Made by a program: the position numbers and the translations under genes. From NCBI RefSeq assembly GCF_009725205.1, contig NZ_WNZY01000002.1, forward strand, positions 248,001 through 312,000: a stretch of DNA of 64,000 bases, in the 5' to 3' direction. The number at the start of each line of letters is the position of its first letter. Within the stretch, counting starts at the first letter, position 1. The stretch is from Paenibacillus timonensis (GTDB taxonomy: Bacteria > Bacillota > Bacilli > Paenibacillales > Paenibacillaceae). Of the stretch, positions 43,340 to 52,237 are shown in pieces. The notes under the pieces were generated by a model. That model did not search any database and was not told the DNA's origin. It worked only from the letters and a program-made list of their open reading frames with translations.

Positions 43340-46300
43340 ATGAAGCGTACGTTGCAGAAACGGATGGCCGGGCTCATTTGTCTCTCTTTGATCGCGGCGT
43401 TGTTCTGGCCCGGCGCGCCGATGATCTCCTCGGCCGCCGGGGTGGAGGACCCATCGAGCGTTGAAGAGGTTGAAAGGGAACCGGTGCAGTTTGTCACCGA
43501 GGACGGTAGTACCTCACTTGAATTCACGGATATGAATGTGACGGAAGCTTCGCTCGAGGAAAAGGTTGATTATCTCGCCTTATACACAAGCGGAGCCACT
43601 GTAACCGACGCTGCGTATACCACCCTTGAAGTTCGAGTTCCGGAACGGCATGTTGCGGTCGCTGTGGATGCAGCGGGTCTTGTGCAGGAGGTCGTTGGCC
43701 CACTAGTCGATCCCCCGACAACCTGGGATGAGGAGCAGATGCTCCTGATTCCGGATGGAGGGTATATCGTACTGGCTGGAGGGAGCAGCACTTGGGAGGA
43801 GTCGAGTTATCGGCAGACGCTTTTCGGGCGATATCATACCGGGGATCGGGTGAAGCTGATGCGAGCGGGAGTGGAAGTGACGGCGGCGGATTTTCTTCCT
43901 CCATCGCCAGATCCGGAACCGGAACCCACGCCGGAGCCTCCACCTGCCCCCGAACCCGAACCTGACACTGACCCTGACCCGGATCCACAGCTTCCAGAGC
44001 TCATGATGATTACGGAGGACCAGACCATCGTGGACATCCCTGTCATCGAAGTGGCTGGATTTGTGGCGAATTATGACGAGAAGCTGGATCTTGCCGTTAC
44101 GGTGAACGGGGACACGGCCGAGCTATCGGCGGAAGGCGTTTTTCGCGAGAATGTGTACTTAAGTTCTGGAGCAAACGCGATTACGATCAGGCTGCTCCAG
44201 ACTGGGGAGGAGATCGCAACGAACAAGCTGACGATTACGTATGAACCTTCGGAGAATCAGGACTATATCGAAGTCGAGGCGGCACCGAAAGACATCTCGA
44301 TTGACATCGATGGACCGCGAATCAAGATCGACGATGTCGATAAAGACGTCACGGGCGTGCCGAATATCGTAGCTTTATTTACGAGAGATTACGGTGCCTC
44401 CCTCGTGATTCCCCAGACGAATGTCGCGGTCCAGGTTGATGCCAACAATCGGGTCTTGCAGGTGGTCAATCCTTCCATCAATGGCCAGCCTCCGGTATGG
44501 TCCGGGCCCACAGCTCTTGACATCCCAGAAGAAGGTTACGTATTGATGGCGCAGGACAACAGTTATGCCGGCAATTACATCAAGCGTTTCCTGGCGGAAA
44601 ATTTCAAGGTTGGAGATGTCATCAAGCTTCGCAAGAATGGGGAAGTCGTATCCGTTCGGGTTCTGATGAGCGGAAACGGTCTGATCCCTCGGCTTCAACT
44701 GAACAATCAGCGGATGTACACGGTGACGGAGAACAGCACGGTCATCTCGGGGACGATCGAGAACATCGACGATCCGGCGGCGATCCAACTGCTGGTAAAT
44801 GAGAGTGCTATCCCTTTGGATCCGGGTGGTGCGTTCAGTTATACCTACGCTTTAGCCAAAGGCACCAACTATATCGAAATCAAAGTGCTGAAGAACGGAA
44901 TCGAGCAGGATCGACGAGACCTTGCGGTGTTTGCCCGGGACAATTTATCCGAGGAGAAACAAGTCATTCTTTGGGTAGATCAGGCCTCGAATGCGAAAAA
45001 GTTCCAAACCAGCGAGCAGGTGCGCGCTTTTCTTCAAAAGGCCAAGGACAGTGGGGTTACTTCCATCGCTTTTGATGTGAAAGGCGTTGAAGGGTATGTC
45101 TCGTACAAGAAGAACGACTTGACCGGCAGACCTTATGTCAGCGAGATCCAAGCTCCCGAGAAGGCGGGAGCCAGTCCCAACCTAGATTTGCTGCAGGAGT
45201 TCATCGATCATGGCCACGCTTTGGGGCTGGAGATTCATGCGGCCATCAACGTGTTTGCCGAAGGATCGATTGCCTATAACGAGTTCGCCGTGCTGAATGA
45301 TCACCTGGATTGGGAGGAGCGCGTGCACTACGCGGAGAACAACGGCGAGATCAAACGGCTGCGGGAAAGCGCGAAGCAGGGGTTGGTGGCCTTCGTCAAT
45401 CCAGCGAACGATGAGGTGCGCGAGTACCAGCTCAAGACGTTTGAGGAGATCATCAAAAATTATGACGTAGACGGCGTGGTTCACGACCGCGGGCGGTATG
45501 ACAACGAAGGCGCGGATTTCAGCGAGGAGACCAGGGTCAAGTTCGAGCAGTTTTTGCTCCAGCGCGGTAAGCAGTTGAACCATTGGCCGAATGATATTTT
45601 CTATTACGAAAATAACGCCAGAGTGGATGGCCCGCTCATTCAGGACTGGTGGGAGTTCCGTTCGGGCATCATCCAGAGCTTCTTCGGCGAAGTCAAATCG
45701 CTAGTGGATTCTTACGAAGCTCAAACGGGAAGAACCATCCAGGTATCTTCCTATGTGGGTTCTTGGTATGAGACGTATTATCTCAACGGAGTGAACTGGG
45801 GAAGCAAGAATTTCCGCGCCCACCCTTCTCTGGGCTTTCCGATGGAGTCCGTCTATACACCGGAGTATTACGATACCGGATATATCGAAACCTTGGATTT
45901 TCTGATGATCGGCGCTTATCAGACGACCAGTCAGGAGATCCAGAAGTATATTACGCTCGGGAACATCGTCACGAATGGAGAAATTCCTCTGTATGCGGGA
46001 ATTGCGTTAAATAATGTGCAGCTCCCTGCCGTTCAGCGGGAGGTGTTCCAGGCCGGCTTGAAAACGACCAACGGGCTGATGTTGTTTGATGCTTCCCAGA
46101 TCAACTGGGCGATCGCCAAGGCGGCACTCCAGGACCGCGAATGGGTGAAGGATTATCAACTTGGCATGAGCTTGCCAGACAGTGCCGACACGTTCCTGGA
46201 AGGTCATTACTACAATGTGAACCGAGTAGAGGGCAACATTAACGTGATGACAGATGCCTACGGAACGACGACCGGCACGAATCATTTCGGCGTAGAGGTG

Positions 46301-48070
46301 GTCGTGGACCATACGGGAATCGTCACTCGTGTCGCAAACCGGAAACAGGCGATCAATTGGAGCTGGGGGGCGCCGGAAGAGAACAATAGCGTCATTCCGT
46401 CCGGCGGCTTCGTCATCTCGACCATCGATCCTTCGGGAACGAGAACGAACCGCCAGCTCGTAGCGAATGCTTACGAGGTGGGCGATCAGGTTCGAGCGGC
46501 CGTATTAAGCGGCCTGATGGACGACGAGCTGCGGGAAACAAGGGACAGCCAATATCTGCTGGAAGGAACCATCGAAGTACTTGGACCTTGGACGCCTTCC
46601 GTCAAGGTGAACGGAGAGGCGGCTTCCATATCACAGACTGGTACTTTTACCGTAAGCGTACCTTTAACGACGGGAATCAATTTCGTACAAGTGGAGGTGT
46701 ATGTGGATGATCTGAAGACCAATAGCGATTCAGTGCAAATCATTCGTACCTCCACCGGAGACGGCGGCTCGAATCCCGGCCAACCCGGTTCATCCGGCGG
46801 CAGCAGCAGCGGTTCGCCGTCCATGTCCACCAGGCCCGCGAAGCCGGAACGGTTGAGCATCCAGAAGAAAACAACGGAGAACGGGCAACACCTCGTTGAC
46901 GTCAAAGCGGATCTGACGCGGATGCTCGAAGAGGTGAAGAGCCTTCGCGAGAAGCCGATCCCATCGCAGCAGTTGCAATACAGCTTCGATGAAACTGCAG
47001 ATGTCATCACCTTGCACCTGCCCATTGACGGAGTGGAGACGGTGGTGAAGGAGTTACCGGAAGGCGTCATCCTTCTGGAGTCTTCGTTAGGAAGGCTGGA
47101 ATTGCCTGTTAAGGCGTTAAGCGATTCCTTGAACTTACGAGGGACGGCGGATCGCTTGCTCATTCGCATGGGGATTCCCGAGAAAGAGCAAGAGACTCGG
47201 CTAAACGGTTTGTTGCCGCAGCAGGCTAGCCTGCTCGGGCCTAAGCTGGAGGTCTCCTTCTTCTGGGGGCAGGGGAACGCTTTGACTTCCTTGCCGGTCT
47301 TTAAGGGAACGGATGCCAAGCTGACGACAACATCGCGGGTAGGAACCGTTGATGCCGATACAACGACCGTTCTGCTTCTGGAACCTTCATTGAACCGTTA
47401 CGCGTTCGTACCTGCTGTCTTCAATGAAGAGGGTGGTAAGTCCCGGATCACCTTCCGGTTGAAGGAAAGCGGTACGTATGCGGCGATCTCGCACCGGAAG
47501 ACCTTTACGGACATGAACGCGCACTGGGCAGCGGACGAGGTTGCGATGTTAGCCTCCAAAACGGTCATCCAGGGCACCTCTAACACCGATTTCAGTCCAA
47601 ATGATCCCATCACGAGAGCTCAATTTACCGCCATGCTCGTCCGCGCCCTCGGATTAACGGGGCAGGGACAGGGTCCGAGATCAGACTTTACGGATGTGAA
47701 CTCCAGTGCGTGGTATGCAGATGCCGTGTCGGCGGCGGTGGAACACGGGTTGATTGAGGGTTTTACAGGCGGGGAGTTCCGTCCGAATGTGCAAATTACC
47801 CGGGAACAGATGAGCGTGCTGCTGGTTCGAGCCTTGAAGCTGGCGGGTGCAGAGGTTACTCCTGGAAATCCGAATTCCATGCTGTCCGGTTTCGAGGATC
47901 GCAGCCAAATTGGAGCGTGGGCCGAAGAAGCCGTTGCAACCGCGGTGGGTTCGGGCTTGATGAAGGGGCGCAAGGCCGGCGTATTTGCTCCCGAAGCCTC
48001 CTCAACCCGTGCGGAAGCGGCGACGGTTCTCGCCCGAATGCTGCGGATGGCGGGGCTAATCAATCCGTAA
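43340..48070 (+). CDS. Very large SLH-anchored surface protein with GHL10-like catalytic region
   Basis: A 1576-residue secreted protein. Signal peptide MKRTLQKRMAGLICLSLIA ending near SSAAG; the ATG at 43340 has AAAGGGGGAAG before it. A roughly 100-residue module (IP-x-G-G/E-Y-V-L, then F-x-V-G-D-x-V-K-L-x-R) occurs three times, at about 75-185, 340-440 and 954-1060, each followed by an Ig-like module. A Pro/Glu-rich linker (PEPEPTPEPPPAPEPEPD) is at 186-219. From 540 to 933 is a TIM-barrel region of glycosyl hydrolase-like 10 (DUF187) type. Three SLH repeats at 1387-1570 (FTDMNAHWAADEVAM; DFTDVNSSAWYADAV; FEDRSQIGAWAEEAV) anchor it to the wall polymer. Confidence 0.82.
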   Translation: MKRTLQKRMAGLICLSLIAALFWPGAPMISSAAGVEDPSSVEEVEREPVQFVTEDGSTSLEFTDMNVTEASLEEKVDYLALYTSGATVTDAAYTTLEVRVPERHVAVAVDAAGLVQEVVGPLVDPPTTWDEEQMLLIPDGGYIVLAGGSSTWEESSYRQTLFGRYHTGDRVKLMRAGVEVTAADFLPPSPDPEPEPTPEPPPAPEPEPDTDPDPDPQLPELMMITEDQTIVDIPVIEVAGFVANYDEKLDLAVTVNGDTAELSAEGVFRENVYLSSGANAITIRLLQTGEEIATNKLTITYEPSENQDYIEVEAAPKDISIDIDGPRIKIDDVDKDVTGVPNIVALFTRDYGASLVIPQTNVAVQVDANNRVLQVVNPSINGQPPVWSGPTALDIPEEGYVLMAQDNSYAGNYIKRFLAENFKVGDVIKLRKNGEVVSVRVLMSGNGLIPRLQLNNQRMYTVTENSTVISGTIENIDDPAAIQLLVNESAIPLDPGGAFSYTYALAKGTNYIEIKVLKNGIEQDRRDLAVFARDNLSEEKQVILWVDQASNAKKFQTSEQVRAFLQKAKDSGVTSIAFDVKGVEGYVSYKKNDLTGRPYVSEIQAPEKAGASPNLDLLQEFIDHGHALGLEIHAAINVFAEGSIAYNEFAVLNDHLDWEERVHYAENNGEIKRLRESAKQGLVAFVNPANDEVREYQLKTFEEIIKNYDVDGVVHDRGRYDNEGADFSEETRVKFEQFLLQRGKQLNHWPNDIFYYENNARVDGPLIQDWWEFRSGIIQSFFGEVKSLVDSYEAQTGRTIQVSSYVGSWYETYYLNGVNWGSKNFRAHPSLGFPMESVYTPEYYDTGYIETLDFLMIGAYQTTSQEIQKYITLGNIVTNGEIPLYAGIALNNVQLPAVQREVFQAGLKTTNGLMLFDASQINWAIAKAALQDREWVKDYQLGMSLPDSADTFLEGHYYNVNRVEGNINVMTDAYGTTTGTNHFGVEVVVDHTGIVTRVANRKQAINWSWGAPEENNSVIPSGGFVISTIDPSGTRTNRQLVANAYEVGDQVRAAVLSGLMDDELRETRDSQYLLEGTIEVLGPWTPSVKVNGEAASISQTGTFTVSVPLTTGINFVQVEVYVDDLKTNSDSVQIIRTSTGDGGSNPGQPGSSGGSSSGSPSMSTRPAKPERLSIQKKTTENGQHLVDVKADLTRMLEEVKSLREKPIPSQQLQYSFDETADVITLHLPIDGVETVVKELPEGVILLESSLGRLELPVKALSDSLNLRGTADRLLIRMGIPEKEQETRLNGLLPQQASLLGPKLEVSFFWGQGNALTSLPVFKGTDAKLTTTSRVGTVDADTTTVLLLEPSLNRYAFVPAVFNEEGGKSRITFRLKESGTYAAISHRKTFTDMNAHWAADEVAMLASKTVIQGTSNTDFSPNDPITRAQFTAMLVRALGLTGQGQGPRSDFTDVNSSAWYADAVSAAVEHGLIEGFTGGEFRPNVQITREQMSVLLVRALKLAGAEVTPGNPNSMLSGFEDRSQIGAWAEEAVATAVGSGLMKGRKAGVFAPEASSTRAEAATVLARMLRMAGLINP

Positions 48071-48087
48071 ACGAGCTAGAAAGTAAA

Positions 48088-48135
48088 ATGCCAGCCTATG
48101 GATGAAGTCATCCGCAGGCTGGCATGATCTTTTTT
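48088..48135 (+). terminator. Terminator after the SLH protein gene
   Basis: ATGCCAGCCTATGGATGA pairs with ATCCGCAGGCTGGCAT (48088-48125), loop AGTC, then TGATCTTTTTT. It lies between convergent genes. Confidence 0.85.
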
Positions 48136-48139
48136 CGGA

Positions 48140-49717
48140 TTAGACCGGACGCAGCTTCGGCCACTGCAATTCAACCCCTTGATCGAGGAGGCGCTGCTGA
48201 AAATCGGATAAAGTTTCTTCATGATTGCGAACATCTGTAGGAAAGAGGTTGCGGTCCAAACAGAAGCTGGCGCAAGTTCCTGCCGCTTCGCCGATGTTCC
48301 ATTCCACGGGATGAAGCCGGTAGCAGCCGTTTGTGATGTGGGTGACTCCGATATTTTTGCCTGCTGCCAGCACGTTTTTGACCCGTTTGGGGATCAAGCT
48401 GCCCAGCGGGATTTGAAAGGGCAGGGAGGAAATGTCGATATACGGCTGGTTGCCTGTACTCGGATGCAAATCGATGCGGTAACAGCCGACTCCGACGGTA
48501 TCCGGGAACACTTCGGCTACACCGTCCGGACGGGAAGCTGTAGCAACATGCTGTTCCAGCACCGTAAACTCCGCTTGAATTCGTCTCGACTCGCGGATAT
48601 AGGGAGCCATGGCGAGTCCGTCCTCCGTTCCGACGACGTCGCGGCGCAGGCGTAAACCCGGGTAACCTTGCCCGCCGTCCGGCCGGGGAGCTTCGGTCTG
48701 CAGCCAATACAATAGCGACAGGCTCAACTGTTTGGCCTGGTGCAAATGGCGCGCGGCTTCCTCTTCCGGGACGTCGATGATGGAGCCCAGCCAATAGTCA
48801 TTCTGCGGCCAGTTGACCAGAGAAAGCGGACGAAAACCGAAGCGGTTGTCAAAATGAGTGGGGTCAAGGATTTGCCGGTATTGAAACAGCGGAAATTTGC
48901 CTCCGTGACCCGGGAAAATTTCATACTCGACCGGCTTGTTCGTGGAGGGCCTCACGCCGGTTAAGCTTAACAGTTGATCCGGCCAGAAATCCGCTCGATA
49001 TTGCCGCCAGAAATCGTACATCTTGGGCTTGTCGATGAGATGTTCTTCTCCCCCCGCGTAATCCACAGCGAAGCAATAAGTAAAGCCCTGAATGTTCTGT
49101 GGCTCCGGTTCGCCGTCGACGGCATGAGGTTCCCCGGTCTGCGCTTTGGATTCCGCGCCGGTCACGTATTCGATGCCAGCCAGCGGTAGCAAATCGCCAA
49201 GCTCGGTGGCATCGATAAAAAACGGAGCCTGAAGCACGAGCTCATCCCGGGTGCCGAGATGACGTACCGTAACGCTGTTCACCACGTCCCCGGTGGTCTC
49301 GGCATGTCGTACTCGGTAATTGTGCAGTAGGGTTAACCTTCCGCTATGAATGTACGGAGCTAGCATTTGCTGCAGCACGGCTAAGCCGACACGCGGATCG
49401 TGACTGATCCGGCTGACGATGCCGCCGCCAGGATTGAGCTCGGGCAGGTTCCTTGCCTCCGACGTCATCGGAAAATGCTCCCGATAATATTGGCGGACGC
49501 CTTCGCGGAAGTTCCGGTACGTTCTCGTACAACCAAAATACTCGATCCACGGGTGCTCGTCGGGCGGAACGGCTTGGCTGGTCAACTGTCCGCCGATCCA
49601 GAGCGTCTCTTCCGTCATGATGACGGTTTTGCCCGAAGCCGCGGCAGCCAGGGCCGCCGCAGTTCCACCGGTCCCGCCCCCGAGAATCACGATATCGGCC
49701 TGCATTTCGCGTTTCAT
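48140..49717 (-). CDS. FAD-dependent oxidoreductase
   Basis: A 525-residue flavoprotein of the FAD_oxidored family. The FAD-binding start is ADIVILGGGTGGTAAALAAAASG (GxGxxG), followed by IGGQLTSQAVPPDEHPW, typical of this family in sugar loci. A second FAD-contact strand lies near APFFIDATELGDLLPLAG. The end LAAGKNIGVTHITNGCYRLHP is family-like. AAAGGAGA lies upstream of the ATG at 49717. Substrate unknown; it is near, but not in, the polysaccharide operon. Confidence 0.88.
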   Translation of the reverse strand: MKREMQADIVILGGGTGGTAAALAAAASGKTVIMTEETLWIGGQLTSQAVPPDEHPWIEYFGCTRTYRNFREGVRQYYREHFPMTSEARNLPELNPGGGIVSRISHDPRVGLAVLQQMLAPYIHSGRLTLLHNYRVRHAETTGDVVNSVTVRHLGTRDELVLQAPFFIDATELGDLLPLAGIEYVTGAESKAQTGEPHAVDGEPEPQNIQGFTYCFAVDYAGGEEHLIDKPKMYDFWRQYRADFWPDQLLSLTGVRPSTNKPVEYEIFPGHGGKFPLFQYRQILDPTHFDNRFGFRPLSLVNWPQNDYWLGSIIDVPEEEAARHLHQAKQLSLSLLYWLQTEAPRPDGGQGYPGLRLRRDVVGTEDGLAMAPYIRESRRIQAEFTVLEQHVATASRPDGVAEVFPDTVGVGCYRIDLHPSTGNQPYIDISSLPFQIPLGSLIPKRVKNVLAAGKNIGVTHITNGCYRLHPVEWNIGEAAGTCASFCLDRNLFPTDVRNHEETLSDFQQRLLDQGVELQWPKLRPV

Positions 49718-49947
49718 CGCATGTATTCTCCTTTGGCTTGGTTTTAAGAGCTAGGCGTCAGAATGTCCATGATTGCATTCATTGTAGATGGATCAGCACG
49801 AGAACGGTACGGGAGGCGGGTGACCTTTTATGGTAATCTGATGTGCATTCGCTCTCGACCTCATCTCAATTCGCGATGGATCTGGTATGCTAGGAATCAT
49901 CATAGACTTTCTTGAAGCGACTATTTCACGTTGTAGGAGGTAAGCCG

Positions 49948-51009
49948 ATGAACCAAGTAACCATTGCCGTGATTGGCTGCGGCACGATTGCGAACCACGC
50001 CCATATCCCGTCCTACTTAGCTCACAAGCAGGTGAAAATCAAGTATTTTTGCGACATTCTGATGGATCGGGCGGAAGCCGCTGTTACCAAATACGAATGC
50101 GGCGAAGCCATCACGGATTACCGGCAGATCGTAGAAGATCCGGAGGTCGATGCGGTATCCATCTGTACGCCGAATGCTTCACACGCTTCCATCGCCATGG
50201 AATGCCTGCGGGCAGGCAAGCATGTCCTGTGCGAAAAACCGGCAGCCCGCACTTACGCAGAAGCCCTGGAGATGCAGCAGGTTCAGCATGAGACGGGCAA
50301 AATTCTGAATATCGGGGTAGTCAACCGGTATAACGAAAGCGTGAACCGCATCAAAAAAATGATTCAAAACGGCGAGCTCGGCGAGTTGTATCATGTCTAT
50401 GCCAGCTTCCGTTCACACCGATCGATTCCAGGCTTGGGCGGCGCTTTTACCACAAAGGCCATTGCCGGCGGCGGCGCGTTGATCGATTGGGGCGTTCATT
50501 TCCTCGACATCGTCATGTATTGCGCGGGCGATCCGAAACCTCAAACCGTCACCGGGCAGGCTTACTCCAAGCTGGGGAAAGAGATGGCGAACTATACTTA
50601 TCTCAAAATGTGGGCAGGACCGCCGGATTATAACGGGACCTATGATGTCGACGACTTCGTGACCGCGCTGATCCGCACCGAAGGCCCCACGATCTCCTTA
50701 AACGGAGCTTGGGCCCAGAACATCGGGGTCGAGGAGATGTTTATCGACTTTTTGGGCGACAAGGGCGGCATCCGTTTGAATTACGGCGGAGATTTTACCT
50801 TCTATACGGCAACAGACGGCGCTTTGACCGAAACGACGCCCAAATTCACCTCCGGCAATATGTATCAGCAGGAAATCGATAGCTTTCTGGAATGTATCCA
50901 AACGGGGGAGAAGCAGCCCTCGCATATTGATACCGTTATTCTGTCTTCCCGGATTATCCAGGCTATCTATGATTCATCCGATAAAGGGGAGGAAATCGCC
51001 ATCCCATGA
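49948..51009 (+). CDS. Gfo/Idh/MocA family oxidoreductase
   Basis: A 353-residue dehydrogenase. IAVIGCGTIANHAHI is the NAD(P)-binding loop, CEKPAA is the E-K-P motif, and FLDIVMYCAGDP with GGGALIDWGVHFLD marks the C-terminal domain. I chose ATG 49948, which has GTAGGAGGTAA upstream, over the frame opening at 49912. It overlaps the next gene by four bases (ATGA). Probably acts on a sugar or uronate derivative. Confidence 0.9.
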   Translation: MNQVTIAVIGCGTIANHAHIPSYLAHKQVKIKYFCDILMDRAEAAVTKYECGEAITDYRQIVEDPEVDAVSICTPNASHASIAMECLRAGKHVLCEKPAARTYAEALEMQQVQHETGKILNIGVVNRYNESVNRIKKMIQNGELGELYHVYASFRSHRSIPGLGGAFTTKAIAGGGALIDWGVHFLDIVMYCAGDPKPQTVTGQAYSKLGKEMANYTYLKMWAGPPDYNGTYDVDDFVTALIRTEGPTISLNGAWAQNIGVEEMFIDFLGDKGGIRLNYGGDFTFYTATDGALTETTPKFTSGNMYQQEIDSFLECIQTGEKQPSHIDTVILSSRIIQAIYDSSDKGEEIAIP

Positions 51010-51848
51010 AAAAAATCGGATTTATCGACCTTCACCTCGACCAGTTCCACGCCAACAAATATCCCGGGTGGATCGAGCAGGCTACAGATGGCGCTATGAA
51101 GGTGACGTATGCGTATGGGAAAAGAGACAAGGAGAACGGACGCACGAACGAAGCCTGGTGTAAGGAGAACGGAATCGAATTGCTGACGACCATCCAAGAC
51201 GTCGTCGAGCGAAGCGATTACTTGATCGTGTTGTCTCCCGATAACCCGGAATTTCATGAAGAACTGTCCCAGCTGCCGCTCCAGTCAGGCAAGCCGACTT
51301 ACATCGACAAGACGTTTGCTCCGGATCGGGAGACAGCGGTTCGCTTATTCGAGCTCGCCGCACATCACGATACACCGATGTATTCAACGTCTGCGCTCCG
51401 CTTTGCCAGCGAATATGCGGAGATCGACCCGGCCGGAATCCAAACGATCAGCAGCTGGGGGCCGGGCGCATTTGACAACTATTCGATCCATCAAATTGAG
51501 CCCATCATTCGGCTGATGGGAGCCGATCCGCAGCGGGTCATGTATACTGGAACGGCAGATTCTCCCGCGCTTCTCATCGATTTCGGGGAAGGTCGCCGTG
51601 CCACGATCCACCATTCAGGGGACAATTGCCCATTTACGCTGGGTATCAAATACGGCAACGGAACCTTTACGCAAGCCTCCGCGATCTCCAATTTCTTCGA
51701 GCCGTTCATCCGGAATATGGTGACGTTCTTCGAAACCGGCCAGCCTATGGTCGACCCTGCCGAAACCGTCGCCGTGATCGCCGTGATCGAGTATGGGATG
51801 AAAGCGGCGGAAACGCCCGGGGTTTGGGTGGAGTTGCCGTCTTACTAA
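51006..51848 (+). CDS. Divergent Gfo/Idh/MocA-like protein lacking the nucleotide-binding loop
   Basis: A 280-residue protein, about 60 residues shorter than its neighbour, with the same overall fold (LTTIQDVVERSDYLIVLSPDN, then GKPTYIDKTFAPD, then SISNFFEPFIRN). The N-terminus MKKIGFIDLHLDQFHANKYPG has no GxGxxG-type loop, and the E-K-P motif appears as Asp-Lys-Thr. It is therefore unlikely to bind NAD(P) in the usual way and may be a regulatory or structural partner of the upstream enzyme. Confidence 0.7.
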   Translation: MKKIGFIDLHLDQFHANKYPGWIEQATDGAMKVTYAYGKRDKENGRTNEAWCKENGIELLTTIQDVVERSDYLIVLSPDNPEFHEELSQLPLQSGKPTYIDKTFAPDRETAVRLFELAAHHDTPMYSTSALRFASEYAEIDPAGIQTISSWGPGAFDNYSIHQIEPIIRLMGADPQRVMYTGTADSPALLIDFGEGRRATIHHSGDNCPFTLGIKYGNGTFTQASAISNFFEPFIRNMVTFFETGQPMVDPAETVAVIAVIEYGMKAAETPGVWVELPSY

Positions 51849-51856
51849 TCATCTTG

Positions 51857-51900
51857 TTAACACTCGACCCACCTTCGCAGGAAGGTGGGTCGAGTGTTAA
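51857..51900. terminator. Perfect 20-base stem-loop after the Gfo/Idh-like gene
   Basis: Arms TTAACACTCGACCCACCTTC / GAAGGTGGGTCGAGTGTTAA (51857-51876, 51881-51900), loop GCAG, with no T run on either side. The right arm runs straight into repeat block B. Confidence 0.6.
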
Positions 51901-52081
51901 CGGAACTGAGGGACGCTATTTGGCTGCAAACACGAGACTGTGAACTCTAACGGAACGTGAAGACCTTATTGGGTCGAAATAGGCCCCGTCAGCTCCATTT
52001 TTAGCCGAATAGCGGCTTATGGTTCCGTTAGCATGGGAAATAACCGGGAAATGTTCGAATAGCGGCCCTACGTTCCGTTAT
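51898..52081. repeat. Intergenic repeat block B (homologous to block A)
   Basis: Starts TAACGGAACTGAG and contains GACGCTATTTGG, GCATGGGAAAT, and the inverted copies CGAATAGCGGC...TTCCGTTA, with spacing near 50 bases. It aligns with 39337-39522. Its end supplies TATAAT (52079-52084), a -10-like element 30 bases before the 29-residue ORF. Confidence 0.75.
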
Positions 52082-52113
52082 AATGAAGCAAGAGATCATT
52101 TTCTGGAGGATCT

Positions 52114-52203
52114 ATGAAAAAGCTAACTATTCTTGCATTGATTTTAGGTGCTGTGGGGTTCGAAGCGGATCATCAGATCATCAGTACCAAGATATCGGAA
52201 TAA
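52114..52203 (+). CDS. 29-residue peptide ORF with strong ribosome binding site
   Basis: Begins MKKLTILALILGAVGFEA and ends ISTKISE. CTGGAGGA lies six bases upstream. The first 16 residues are a basic start plus a hydrophobic stretch, like a signal peptide or single membrane anchor; the C-terminal half is polar. TATAAT at 52079 could drive it. No family recognised. It could be a secreted pheromone-like or membrane peptide, or the remnant of a longer protein. Confidence 0.5.
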   Translation: MKKLTILALILGAVGFEADHQIISTKISE

Positions 52204-52237
52204 ATGATAGATGCACAACGAAAAAGGCGGTGGAACT

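Noticed and set aside
46486..47319. 277-residue minus-strand frame
   Set aside because: Antisense to the SLH protein and rich in Ser/Arg; no start signal or family match. It is a shadow of the opposite strand.
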